Part shown: positions 8,373 to 19,439 of the stretch, piece by piece
Numbering within the stretch: the stretch's first letter is position 1
Layout: every line of letters starts with the position of its first letter
Notes under the pieces: generated by a model
The model's input: the letters and a program-made list of their open reading frames with translations, nothing else
Database searches by the model: none
What the model was told of the DNA's origin: nothing
Origin: Linepithema humile
Lineage: Eukaryota > Arthropoda > Insecta > Hymenoptera > Formicidae
Length of the DNA stretch: 64,000 nucleotides
Direction: 5' to 3'
Assembly: GCF_040581485.1 (NCBI RefSeq)
Contig: NC_090130.1
Coordinates: forward strand, 19,657,656-19,721,655
Made by a program: the position numbers and the translations under genes

Positions 8373-8971
8373 TTAGTTCCGCATACATGGTTCAGTGTTG
8401 TATACTCCGTTATCCCGGTTCTGCAAAAACATTGTTCATTCTTTTCTTGCACCGAGGTGTTGCATACTCCGTTCTCCCGGTTCTGCAAAATGTGTACGAT
8501 CGATGTTTGATGTTGAGGAGTTGTGTGTACTTTGTGCAAATGTATCGATGTCGGCACCTTCTCTGGATGCATTTTTCTAATTTTTTCCAGTATCGCTGAT
8601 CTATACTGCTTCGGTATCATATAATATATGTAGTCATAATAGTGTGAAGAGATCCTTGATATTAGACTATCCTGAGCGCATAATGAGCACAACTTTTCCA
8701 TCAATATCGGCAGGATAGATTCTATTAAAAACGTCGAAAATTCCTCCTCGGAATATTCTAGTACACTGTCGTCAATTTCACTCGTCCATTCGATAAATTG
8801 TTGTCGAAATATAGTATCCGGAATATATGGTTTAATGAATGCAGGAAATGTTGTATACTTTTCAATTATTTCCTCACTGCTTTTATACTTCCTTCTACAT
8901 TCCCGACATGTTGTTAACCAATCTGTGAGAGTACTCAGATTTTCCTCTCGTAAGGCGAGACTGTCTTCCAT
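8363..8971 (-). CDS. Tail gene of 202 residues, unknown function
   Basis: An open minus-strand frame with an ATG two bases past a good acceptor (TTTATTTATTACAG, minus strand), so it is probably the main exon of a transcript whose first exon is the 9336-9073 ORF. The N-terminal half has CRECRRK (Cys pair) and a helical acidic region; the second half has MEKLCSLC and a HKVHTTPQH histidine cluster. The C-terminal part contains a duplicated block (the DNA around 8396-8425 and 8460-8490 is repeated), giving two Cys-containing segments. No family recognised. The 3' end adjoins the repeat shared with the five-exon gene. Confidence 0.5.
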   Translation of the reverse strand: MEDSLALREENLSTLTDWLTTCRECRRKYKSSEEIIEKYTTFPAFIKPYIPDTIFRQQFIEWTSEIDDSVLEYSEEEFSTFLIESILPILMEKLCSLCAQDSLISRISSHYYDYIYYMIPKQYRSAILEKIRKMHPEKVPTSIHLHKVHTTPQHQTSIVHILQNRENGVCNTSVQEKNEQCFCRTGITEYTTLNHVCGTNYF

Positions 8972-9072
8972 CTCTGTAATAAATAAAAATTATTAAAATA
9001 AAAAAATATCCAATTAGTTATTACGCATTCGAAAAATGTGTATTAAAGATATTTTAAAAATGTGTACTTTAC

Positions 9073-9336
9073 CTATTTCAGTTTGCACAGAGTGCAATCT
9101 TTCCTGTACGGTGGGGGCCCGTCGATGTGGTCACGCTGCCACGACTGGTTGTAGTGCAACGAGCACCGACGATAACCTTGCACTTCCGGATCCGCTCTTA
9201 AATGATCCGGTAGCCTATCCCACACGTGATCCACAAACCGAGCAAAGTTTTTTATAAGAATCACTTTCGGCACGATTTCTAATTGCTCCGCGGACAAGCT
9301 CAGAATGTCACGTTCGTCCAATAGCGCGATGAACAT
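9073..9336 (-). CDS. Tail gene of 87 residues with PPxY and Cys/His cluster
   Basis: The minus-strand ORF starts about 33 bases from a TATATAAGG box. It ends with a TAG directly abutting a GTAAAG donor-like site, so the following 202-residue ORF at 8971 may be a second cistron on the same spliced RNA, or the TAG may be a lesion. The C-terminal part holds CSLHYNQSWQRDH, a PPPY motif and CTLC, compatible with a small zinc-binding domain. PPPY is the class of short motif that binds WW domains of NEDD4-type ligases and is common in viral proteins. No family recognised. Confidence 0.5.
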   Translation of the reverse strand: MFIALLDERDILSLSAEQLEIVPKVILIKNFARFVDHVWDRLPDHLRADPEVQGYRRCSLHYNQSWQRDHIDGPPPYRKDCTLCKLK

Positions 9337-9368
9337 TTCGACTGTTATACCACTCGTTCTTCGCGGGC

Positions 9369-9376
9369 CTTATATA
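9369..9376 (-). promoter_or_regulatory. TATA box of the 9336 ORF
   Basis: TATATAAG (minus strand) flanked by GC-rich sequence, 33 bases from the ATG. Such close spacing implies a leader of only a few bases, or use of a downstream ATG. Confidence 0.45.
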
Positions 9377-9404
9377 CCCGCTTGTTGCACACGACACTGA
9401 TTAA

Positions 9405-10148
9405 AACTATCGATTTGTATTAACAATCCTCATCTTATCTCTTCCGGGAATTATTTTGTTGCATACAAAATTGAAATCTAACAACATGGCGCCGAAAAAT
9501 GTTGACGTGGCTGCCTGTTGCTATGGGCTTTTGTTCTAAAATACAGCGATGACGCAATCCGTAAACTTGCACGAACCTACATACTATAAACATTGCGATT
9601 CCAACAACATGGCGCTCTACTTTGATGTGTAGAAAAAAACCATAGGATGTAAACAGTTCTCTTTCCAATAAACAATCCTTATCTTTTCCGGGAATCCTTA
9701 TCTCGCGATTTGTATTAACAATCCTTATCTTCCGGAAATTATTGTAATCTGATACCCCTACCACTCCACATTTACCCCCTCTCCTCCAAAAACGATGACG
9801 TTATTACCCCCTCCACTGTTATCCGATACCCCTCTTCCCCTCTTCACCCGCACCCCCCTCATTGCCCCTGGGTTAGAACCCCCATAGTATAGCTACTAAC
9901 GTGGGCTGGCAATATTTAAATAATGTAAAGTCTCAGGCTGTCAGTTTACAGGGTCTGATAACTTACAATAATAAATTATAAATTATAGATGTCTATCCGA
10001 TTACGTACAGATATAGGTAAAATATAGTTAAGTTATAAGTAAGGAAAAATAACAAAGGATTGCTTTTATTTATAACGTACAAATTTTAAAATTTTCATGT
10101 TATGTCAATTTAATAAAGTATATTAGTAGGAGCATATATATATATATA
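9405..10148. other. Probable right edge of the viral element; no gene seen
   Basis: Contains a repeated block (CGATTTGTATTAACAATCC at 9410 and again near 9706, each followed by a TCTTCCGG-like run), then an unusual C-rich strand (9770-9890: many CCCCT/CCCCC runs). From about 9890 the sequence turns AT-rich. The change in composition suggests the boundary between viral element and flanking DNA lies here. No ORF worth calling. Confidence 0.4.
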
Positions 10149-10731
10149 TAGGGTGTCCTATTTTAAATGAGAACTTCAAATATCTCTTGAACAAATGCAT
10201 TTTAAAGACAAATGTTTCAGACAAAAGTTGTAGGGTTTCAAAAAAGACATAAAAAGAATGAAACAAAATATTTCTAGATAAAGACATTTCATAGATTTGG
10301 AGGGCAACTTAATTTTTTGAAATGGAATTACTTTAATTGTCTTATGTCAATAGATTCCTTGTAACATTCTGCATAAAAGTATTATGATAAGATTATCGAA
10401 AAGTAAATATTTTACGAGATATTTTATATCTTAATCTGATATATTTGGATATAAAATACAAAATATCTCGTAAAATATTTACTTTTCGATAATCTTATCA
10501 TAATACTTTTATGCAGAATGTTACAATCTATTGACATAAGACAATTACAGTAATTCTATTTCAAAAAATTAAATTGCCCTCCAAATATATGAAATGTCTT
10601 TATCTAGAAATATTTTGTTTCATTCTTTTTGTCTTTTTTGAAACCCTACAACTTTTGTCTGAAACATTTGTCTTTAAAATGCATTGTTCAAGAGATATTT
10701 GAAGTCGTCGTTTAAAATAGAACGTCCTGTA
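10149..10731. mobile_element. Fold-back MITE
   Basis: The two halves are long inverted repeats of about 290 bp. The left half begins AGGGTGTCCTATTTTAAATG, and the right half ends with its near complement. The element sits inside TATATA tracts, consistent with TA target duplication as in Tc1/mariner-type MITEs. It carries no ORF. It lies just upstream of the MULE-type gene and may have replaced or displaced that gene's promoter. Confidence 0.8.
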
Positions 10732-10750
10732 TATATATAAAATAAATGTA

Positions 10751-13700
10751 ATGTGCATATATTTATTGATTTCTTTTTGCAGGCGTCAAATGCTGCAAAC
10801 AGAAGTGCGAAATGCGCAATTCGAGGAAAGAAGTGAGACAACAAAGCAGCAAAATGAAGAAGAAATAAGTAAGTACAATAAAAATGTCGAATATAACGAC
10901 GATAACAGTTTGGTTATCGAAAAGAGTCATCTGGATACGAATCGTATCCAAGAAAACATGCCCGAAAGTCGTTGCATTGTCGACCTTTCTTTTATGTGGA
11001 ATGAGATCCACAGAGTATTTGATGATCATGCACGAGGAATTGAGTGCCAATTTAAAGATTGGAAACTCGTAAATTCGCGTCGCCGTGGATTACTAACGCA
11101 GTTGTTCTTCAAGTGCCAAATGTGCAACTATGAAGCCAACATATGGTCAGAACCTTCAGAACCTAATAAACTGGATCTCAATAAAGCTGCTGTAGCTACA
11201 ACTATAACAATTGGGAATGGTTATGCCCAACTGGAAGAATTCTGTGCGGGTATAAATATCCCTTGTATGTCTGAAAAGACTTATATCAAATATCGAGAAA
11301 ATGTAGTCGATGATTTTCAAAAAATAGCCATGGAAAGTATGAAAATGGCAGGCGAACTCGAAAAACAACTTGCTCTCGAGAGGAATGAAACTATAAATGG
11401 CATTCCGTATATAACCGTTGTAGCGGATGGTAGTTGGATGAAGAGATCATATGGCAACACCTATGATTCACTGTCTGGTGTTGGTGCCATAATTGGATAT
11501 CGCACAAGGAAAGTTCTCTTTATTGGCATCCGCAATAAATTTTGTACGGTGTGTGATATGGCAGAGCGAATCGGTCATGAGCCACATAGCCATAAATGCT
11601 ATAAAAATTTTGACCGCAACGCTAGCTCTACAAGAATGGAAAGCGACGCCATTGCAGAAGGTTTTAAAAATAGCCTTGAAATGCATGGACTGATCTATAG
11701 AACTGTTATTGCTGATGGCGACAGCAGCGTATATCAGTCCATTAAAAATAATGCGCCATATCGCGAACAAAAAGTGACTGTACGAAAAATAGAATGCAGC
11801 AATCATTTGCTTCGCAACTTGTCCAAAAAGCTGAAAACTGTTGCAGAGACAGCACAGCCAAAACAGCATAGAAAACGTGGCTTTGTACAGCTACGAAAAG
11901 TTGTAGGAAACAACATTTTAAAAATACGGAAAGAAGTGGTAGAGGCAGCCACTTTACGAAGGGAAGAAAATATACCTCATCATAGCAAGGCTACGGAATT
12001 ACAAAAAGATATTTTGAACATTCCTAGCCATATTTTTGGTGAGCATAAAAGATGCAAAGAACGCGGCCGTATATGCGAAGAAAACCGTGAGAAAATGCAA
12101 AATTATGTGCCGTATTTGAAATTTCACGGTTTATATCAGAAAATTGAAAGTGCTGTTACGTACTTGAGCGCTTATTCCGATAGTTTGTTGTTAAATTTAA
12201 CAAACAATCCTGCAGAATCGTTTAATTCAATAATCTGCAAAACAATAGGTGGAAAGCGCATAAATTTCGGCCTACGTGGTTCTTACAATGCTAGAATTGC
12301 GGGAGCTGTTGTGCAGTATAATACTGAACAAGTTCTTACGCAAATGTATGAAAACATGTGTAAGAATGTCCCTCCAGTCGTTGAGAATTTAGAAAAGCGA
12401 CGACAAATAAAAATTTCGAGAACCAAAGAATCTCGAGAAATGCATGGCAGATCAAAAAAATTCAAACAAGAGCCAGGAACAGATTGTTATTATGGCCCGC
12501 AATCACAAAAGCCAGATCTTCCGCCTAACGTTTATCAACAATTAGAAGAAAATCATATGGAAAAGTTAGCGGAAAATGCGGAAAAGAGGCAAGAAATAGA
12601 ATTAGAGACAAGAGGCCAAAGTGATTGTGAACTATGGCATTCATTGAGACGTGAAATGCTAACAGCATCCAATTTTGGAACCGTATGTCGCATGAGACCA
12701 ACAACGTCTTGTGCAGCAACTGTAAAAAGCATTTTGTATCCTCCACACATTGACACTGTAGCCATGAAATATGGTCGCGAGAAAGAGGAAATCGCCAGAA
12801 TAGAATTAGCTGCAAAATTGAATAAAAAAATTGCACTATGCGGATTGTTCATTGATTATGAAAATCCATGCTTGGGTGCTTCTCCCGATGGACTTATCGA
12901 TGAAGATGGACTGGTGGAGATTAAATGTCCTCCATCAGCTGAAAATTTAACAGCTGATGAAGCTGTACAAACATTGCCTCAATTAAAAGGCATATTTGAC
13001 AAAAAAAATATTGATAAAATGAATCGAAATCATCGATTCTTTTATCAAGTTCAGGGGCAGTTGAACATAACGCAACGCAATTATTGCATTTTCGTTATAT
13101 GGACCCCAAAAAGTTTAAAAACCGTGCGTGTTAATAGAGACAATGTCTTTTGGGAAAAAGAAATGGTACCTATCTTAACACGCTTCTATTACGAGTGTAT
13201 ATTGCCAGAAATCTTAGACAGTCGGCATAACAGACATATGCCTATTAGAAATCCACAATATATTATGAATGCTCAAGAAAAAGCATCTAAAAAGAAAGTT
13301 AGTCACAAATTAAGTGTGCAAGAAAATAACAAAGTACAAGAGACAAATATTGTACAAGCTAAGAAAGAATTACAACGGAACATTTTGCTAACAGACGCGA
13401 CAAATGTTACTGCTGATCTGAATGCAGAGCAAGATAGCGATTGTATCTTTGTCAGTTATACAAAAAGAAAAAATCTGACTAAAGATGAAATAGCAAAACG
13501 TAAGAAAGTTCTAGATGATACAATTGTTCCTCTTTCTTTGGTGAGAAACAATGTTTTGCCTGTACAGAACCAACTAAACGATGAATCGTTAGACACATTC
13601 TTACGCATCGTTAGAAAAACTTCTTGTTTCGAAACGCAAAGCGTTCAGTATTTGCAATTTCCTGAACTAATAACAGCCAGTGATAGCGATAACAGTTTAC

Positions 13701-14052
13701 AAATAATTGGAGGCAACTGTACTGATCACTGGCGATGCATTTTTTTTATGGCTCCAAACTGCACGTGTATGACAGTTTACCTAACTGTACATACGACAAA
13801 TTGGCAGAAAAAGAGAAAGATTATATTCGCAAACGTTATCCAACGATAAACGTGAGCGATATAACATTTCCAAAAGTTCAATCACAACCGGACAGCACAA
13901 GTTGCGGAATTTATGCAGCTGCTTTCGCAACAGCTGTAGTTTTAGGAAAAAATTCTTGTGAAGAAAAATATTCTAATGACGTTCAGCGCATGAGACGTCA
14001 TTTAATGAATATAATAAAAAAGAACAAGCTGTCGCTTTTTCCTTCACAATAA
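10751..14052 (+). pseudogene. MULE-type transposase with YqaJ and Ulp1 domains, one frameshift
   Basis: A 1032-codon frame (first upstream residues look intronic: an acceptor TTTCTTTTTGCAG ends at about 10782, so Met at 10790 is a better start). Residues about 75-420 match the Mutator-like transposase family: VVADGSWMKRSYG (about 225), MCxVC-type cysteines, SSTRMESDAI, and IADGDSSVYQSI (about 322). Residues about 620-800 match the YqaJ exonuclease fold: LRREMLTASNFGTVCRM, YGREKEEIAR, LGASPDG and VEIKCP. The end resembles a Ulp1/C48 SUMO protease: DHW just before, and QPDSTSCGIYAAAF after, an eight-T run at 13740-13747 where the frame shifts. The shift splits the protease, so either the copy is inactivated or one T was miscounted in the assembly. 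Confidence 0.78.
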
Positions 14053-14729
14053 GTGATTTCCGCAACATGGCATTCAAAAAAAGCAATATAGTTTAAAAAG
14101 TAGCATTTTTTAATGTAATATCGATAATATTCGATCTGTGCTTTTCCACACTTAAAAAATGCTTTATTATTCACACAGTTGGTGTGCAAAATCGGAGAGA
14201 CGAAGAATAAGAATAATGGTTGCGTCTCACAAGAATGGGCGGCGGATGGGGCCCATTCTATATTATTTTAATTAATAATAATAATAAAAAAATACAAATA
14301 AAGCCAGAGACGATGTAACGTGAGCTGGCAATTTGTTATAACGTTTTCTTTCGTTTACTACATTGATCTGTGTTATGGTGTAAATTGTTAACAGATATTT
14401 GTACTTTTTTCGATCGAAATTCCGTCACAAAACTGCAATTTAATATACCAAACAAAATCGGCATGATACCAGATGTCTAATAAATTGTGATAAAAAGTAG
14501 CAAAGTAAAAATGAAAATATACTTGACATACATATAATATTATAGACTATATTACATGTAATAAATGTCATATGCTTTCCTTATTTGTATCCGTATGTAA
14601 TTAATACTCAATTAGTTAATTATTGTATATTTAATGTACATATATGAAACATTTCATTATCTTTATTTTGTACATTATACAATAACGATTAAGATTATTT
14701 AATACATTTGTTTTAATGTTTTATATATA
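14053..14729. other. AT-rich flank of the MULE gene; no gene
   Basis: Non-coding sequence with a poly(A)-like AATAAAG at 14296 and a GATGTAACGTGAGCTGGCAA motif at about 14311 that recurs near 9896 and 16700-16880. No ORF is supported. Confidence 0.5.
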
Positions 14730-14970
14730 TATTGAATACACATTGAATATTACAATATGTATTAATTGTTTCAGTCATTATTTTATAAAATCCTAAATAA
14801 AGATAAATGTATATGAAATAGGTGTGTGTATGTTATAATTAATAAATTAACTATTAAATTACTTATTTTTTTATTTTGTATTCGTTACATAAGAAAAAAC
14901 AGAAAAGAATGGCTTTCTTTTTTAAGTTTATTAATTTCAATTAAACATATGGTATATACATATGTATACG

Positions 14971-15033
<63 letters not shown>

Positions 15034-15385
15034 CGCCCGTACTATTTCGCCGCTGATGCTGTGTGTGTTACAGCTGACGGACCGATCGATATTATCGATC
15101 GGTCCGTCAGCTGTAACACACACAGCATCAGCGGCGAAATAGTACGAGCGCAACAATATATATAATACTGTACGTTAAAGTAAAAAAGAAAGCTATTCTT
15201 TCCTTTTTCTCCTTATGTAATGAATAAAAAATAAAAAATAAATAAATAAAATAGTTAATTTATTAAAGCATGCACATACCTATTTCATATACATTTATCT
15301 TTATTAAAGATTTTATAAAATAATGACTGAAACAATAATACATATTATAATATTCAATCATATGTATTCAGTATATATATATACA
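14730..15385. repeat. Nested palindrome with (TA)n
   Basis: An outer imperfect inverted repeat pairs about 14735-14935 with 15175-15380 (shared GACTGAAACAAT / ATTGTTTCAGTC and CATATACATTTATCTTTATT). Within it are a (TA)n tract at 14972-15027 and an almost perfect 65-bp-arm palindrome (15028-15158) centred on ATCGATATTATCGAT at about 15093. A long perfect stem like this is typical of young fold-back elements. Confidence 0.85.
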
Positions 15386-16257
15386 GAGTGTGCCAAAAGT
15401 TCCGGAACGGTAAAATATGTCGAAAAAAAATCATTATGAAGAAAAATGTTTGATACAAAAGTTGTACGATTTAAAATGTACTATATACTGATCTTATCAG
15501 TTTAATCTTGATTGGAGACGCTTCGGAGATTTCAAGGTGATGTTCATTTTCTTCAATGAAAGTACCCTAATTTTGAAATACAAATCGATTTCTTGCAATA
15601 TTCGGCGTAAAAAGTTATAGAAGTAGTATAGCCGAAAATTTAATACTTTACGAGATATTTTATACTTTTATTTTACATAATTGTACATAAACTGTAAAAT
15701 ATCTCGTAATATTTATTTTTTAATTATCTTACTTCAACACTTTTATGCACAAAATAATGAAAGGAATTGATAGATGTAAAAAACATAGTTATTTTTAAGA
15801 AAAATATATGATTGATCATTTTGACAACATATTTTTTTTTTAAGACAACGATGTGTTTTTTTTTTACATTTGTCGATTCCTCTCATTATTTTGTGCATGA
15901 AAGTGTCAAGGTAAGATAATTGAAAAATTATTATAGATATTTTATAGTTTTTATAAAATGATGTCAAATTAAAGTATAAAATATCTCGTAAACTATTCAA
16001 ATTTCGGCTATACTATTTCTATAACATTTTTCGCCGAATATTGCAAGGAATCGATTTGTACAACAAAATTAGGATAGTTCTATTTCAAAAAGTGAAGATG
16101 ACCTTTCAATCTCCGAAGTGCCTCCATTCAAGATCAAACTGATAATATCAGTATATAGTACATTTTAAATCCTACAACTTTTGTATCAAACATTTTTCTC
16201 TAAAATAAGTTTGTTTCGACATATTTTACTGTTCCGGAACTTTTAATACACTTTGTG
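15384..16257. mobile_element. Fold-back MITE, about 870 bp
   Basis: Left end CAGAGTGTGCCAAAAGTTCC and right end read in reverse (ACAAAGTGTATTAAAAGTTC) are inverted, with arms of about 400 bp and TATATA flanks. The central part (about 15740-15960) is shared with a second, degraded copy at 41333-41832. No coding capacity. Confidence 0.78.
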
Positions 16258-17839
16258 TGTATATATATAAAATACGACAAGAAATGTATTATCCATTAAT
16301 CAATTATATAAAGTACAAAATAAATATAACAATATATGAACATTCAATATACAATAATTTGTTAATTTTATATAAATTACATAAGGGTAAAAATAAGAAA
16401 AGCGTATTATTTATTATATATAATATATATAGTCTAAAGTATTACACATGTATGTCAAATATATTAATTTTTACTGTACTAGTTTTTTTAATTTATCAGA
16501 CATCTGGTGTATGCCTATTTCATTTTGTACATAAAATTGTAGCCTTATTACGGAATTTCAGTCGAAGAAAAAAACGCGAACATTGTTTACAAAACATCTG
16601 ACGCGCAGATGACGTAACCGCACGTCGGTGTAGTGTGTCACCACTACAAACAAATATATTTGTAGTGGTGACATTTTTTTTAGAAAAAAGAGAGCCAAAG
16701 ACAATTTATTCGTGATCACGATCTATCGTGAGCTGACAATTTTTAATAAATACAGTCAGAGGCGATCTAACGTCAGCTGACAGTTTAGAAAAAACAGAGC
16801 CAAAGACGATTAATTCATGAGCTGGCAAATTGTAAGAAATATTGTCAGAGGCGATCTATCGTGAGCTGACAATTTTTAATAAATACGTATTTCTAAGTTT
16901 GTTATTTACTACAAGTGTGGTCTTTTAATGTTTTATCGCATAATTTATAAAGTTATTTCACCTTTTTTCTCGCAATTGAAATTCTATCGTATGGCTGTGT
17001 GATGTACATACAAGACGAAATAGACTTATACAAAGTATCTAATAGATATAAATTAGATATGATAAAATATTTTATTTGAAAAATATATATATAATACTAT
17101 ATATCTAATTGGAAAAAAATATTATATGCTTTCTCTATTTTTATTTTTATGTAATTAATACAAAATAAATGAATAAGTTAATTAATTATTCAATACATAC
17201 ATATACATATTAAATATAATTATCTTTATTTTATATTTTATATAATGACCGAATTGATATATACTCTCATTATTTCAGCCATTATCATATAAAATACAAA
17301 ATAGGGATAACTATTTATTCAATATATGTGTATATGTATATATTAATTAATTGATTAATTAGCTATTTTGTATTTATTACATAAGGATAAAAATAAGAAA
17401 AATATATGACATTTTTCTTCAGTGATATATATAGTATTATATGTATTTTATTATTTTGTCATATTTAATTCATATTTATTTGACACCTTGTATACGCCTA
17501 TGTCTTCTCGGACATTATATTGCAACCTTGCGACGAAATTTCAATCGAGGAAACAAGCGCAAGCATCGTTTGTTTACAAACTATCCGATCACACGTACAC
17601 AGACCACACGTCAATGTAGTGAGTTACCACTACAAACAAATGCGTACACACGGACCTACGCGGCATAGGTCCGTAGACTACGCCGATAATGTCATTTCTT
17701 TTTTAGTACCATCGAAATGATGGCGCTTTCGCGTCGGAGTTCGGCTTCCACTCTAGCATCCTCTTAATTCATTTTAGTTAGCAAACACGTGACGCGAGCT
17801 GAATAGCCTCAAAGGAGGATGATTAATTAAATTTTAAGT
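16258..17839. repeat. Short interspersed tandem motifs and palindromes; no gene
   Basis: 16636-16672 is a perfect 15-bp-stem hairpin (TGTCACCACTACAAA / TTTGTAGTGGTGACA). 16690-16880 holds four degenerate copies of a unit of about 45 bp carrying GCGATCTATCGTGAGCTGAC. 17090-17440 is an imperfect palindrome centred near 17265. 17652-17676 forms a 9-bp hairpin (ACGGACCTA / TAGGTCCGT). The region is AT-rich and ORFs here look random. Confidence 0.6.
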
Positions 17840-18860
17840 TAAATTTATTAATATCCGCGGCTACAGGCTTGATCCTTGCGATTTAGATATCGGGGACATT
17901 GTATTTTCTAAAGCCTGTAGAAATCGGTTCCTAAATAAGGAATCAAAGAACGATAGCGCAAACAGCGGTAAAAGTCATCAAAGATATATAAAAAGAAGTG
18001 GTCAATAGTTAATCGAGCACCGCTAAACTTTTACCGCTACGAATGAATGGGCTATAGTTCTTGTGTCGGCTCGATGCCGCCGCCGGCGTAAACAACATGC
18101 GTCTTTGTCGGGTAACCTTTACACCGATTGGCGGAAGTCTAGCTACCATAAGGCTGAAACCGGATTGGCGAGCGACGCCAAGGAAGGGGAACGTGGTAGT
18201 GGGACAGGTATATAAGCGGCCGGAACGACGAGTCGAGAGAGTTGAACAACCGAGACCGCATCGCGCGATGTGGGTCTCTCGAAAGAAAATATACGACGAA
18301 CAACCGTCGATCTTTGGCAAGTAGTGAGCCAAAGACGATAATGAGGTCCGGTATTGTCGGCCTCACGCGACACGAACATCCGCGTAGTGCATAAGTGCGA
18401 TGTATCGCGTGTGTAACAATCACCTCGGTGATTACAAAATAAATATTTTACTTGGTTAAAATATTTACCTGTGTGTGTGTCTGTGTCAATTGCGTCAAAT
18501 ACCTACCTACCTCTGAGCGAGTCGAAAGACAATCCATACGGCAGCTGGCAGTCCTGGACGATCCATGATCCCGGGGAGAACCTGTAACAGAAAACCGAAA
18601 GATTAAATGGACAAGTAAGGGTAGAAATAGACTGTAATGCTCACGGAGAGGATGGCGAAGAATCCGTGTCACCGGAGAGGGCTGACATCCGACGAGTAGC
18701 AGCGGACCGACCGACGCAGTGGATAACCTTGCTGTTGGCATAGGAGAAAACAGCTGGCGACCGTCGACCAAAGCGAAAGCGCTGAAACCTGGAGGCCGGT
18801 GAGTCCAAGTTTGGTTCCTTCCACCTTGCGCGCTCGGTCACAACCTAACCTTGCAACCGA
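17840..18860 (+). mobile_element. LTR-like unit plus leader, copy A
   Basis: This block matches 19440-20490 over about 1 kb. It contains a TATA box (GGTATATAAGCGG near 18206), an AATAAATATTTTAC poly(A)-like signal near 18440, then a leader with CCTGTAACAGAAAA and a conserved splice-donor context (GGCCGGTGAGTCC, GT at 18799-18800). That order (promoter, poly(A), leader, donor) fits an LTR retrotransposon 5' end. No gag or pol is present. Confidence 0.55.
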
Positions 18861-19439
18861 CTACTGGTCTCGTACTAACCGCGGGACCATCATCCGGTCG
18901 CGAGCCGGAAAGCTGCAGCGGAACCAGGGACAACCGGAGCGGAGCCCAGGAACACCGCTGAGACGAGGGAGATCCGGGAACCACCGGTCAAAACCTAAGT
19001 ACCTCGTCTAAATAATTAATAAACTGGCGTGAGTAATAATACTCAAAATTCTTTTATTTTAACTATTTTTATGTATCCGTAAATTCGGAAAAGATTATTT
19101 TTAATTTAAAGTAAAAGCCAGTTGCGAAAAGTTATCGCTACGCCCGATATTATCTTAAAGGCGTAGACGTAGATTTTAAGATTACATTTACATCTAGCTA
19201 TAGGATATAAGTGTAAATATAATAGTGTTTTGCGTAGAATATAAGTAATAACAATTTTCATTAAAAATTAGTTTTTCATCTCTTTTAATAAGTACGTAAT
19301 GAGCGTCTCGAAGTACGAGACGCAAAGTTTAAGTTACACAATCAATACGCTCGGAAATGACTCGCGAGATAAGTTGGTTAAGTTAAATAAAGATTAAAAG
19401 CGGGTCAAAATATTATTATGTTGTTATTAAGTTAATTTC
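18861..19439. other. Spacer between the two LTR-like units; no gene
   Basis: AT-rich sequence with no convincing ORF. It may be residual internal sequence of the LTR element, since it is bracketed by direct copies of the same unit. Confidence 0.4.

Noticed and set aside
14826..15165. ORFs with IYIYIY runs
   Set aside because: Created by the (TA)n tract and the palindrome; both strands give the same frame.
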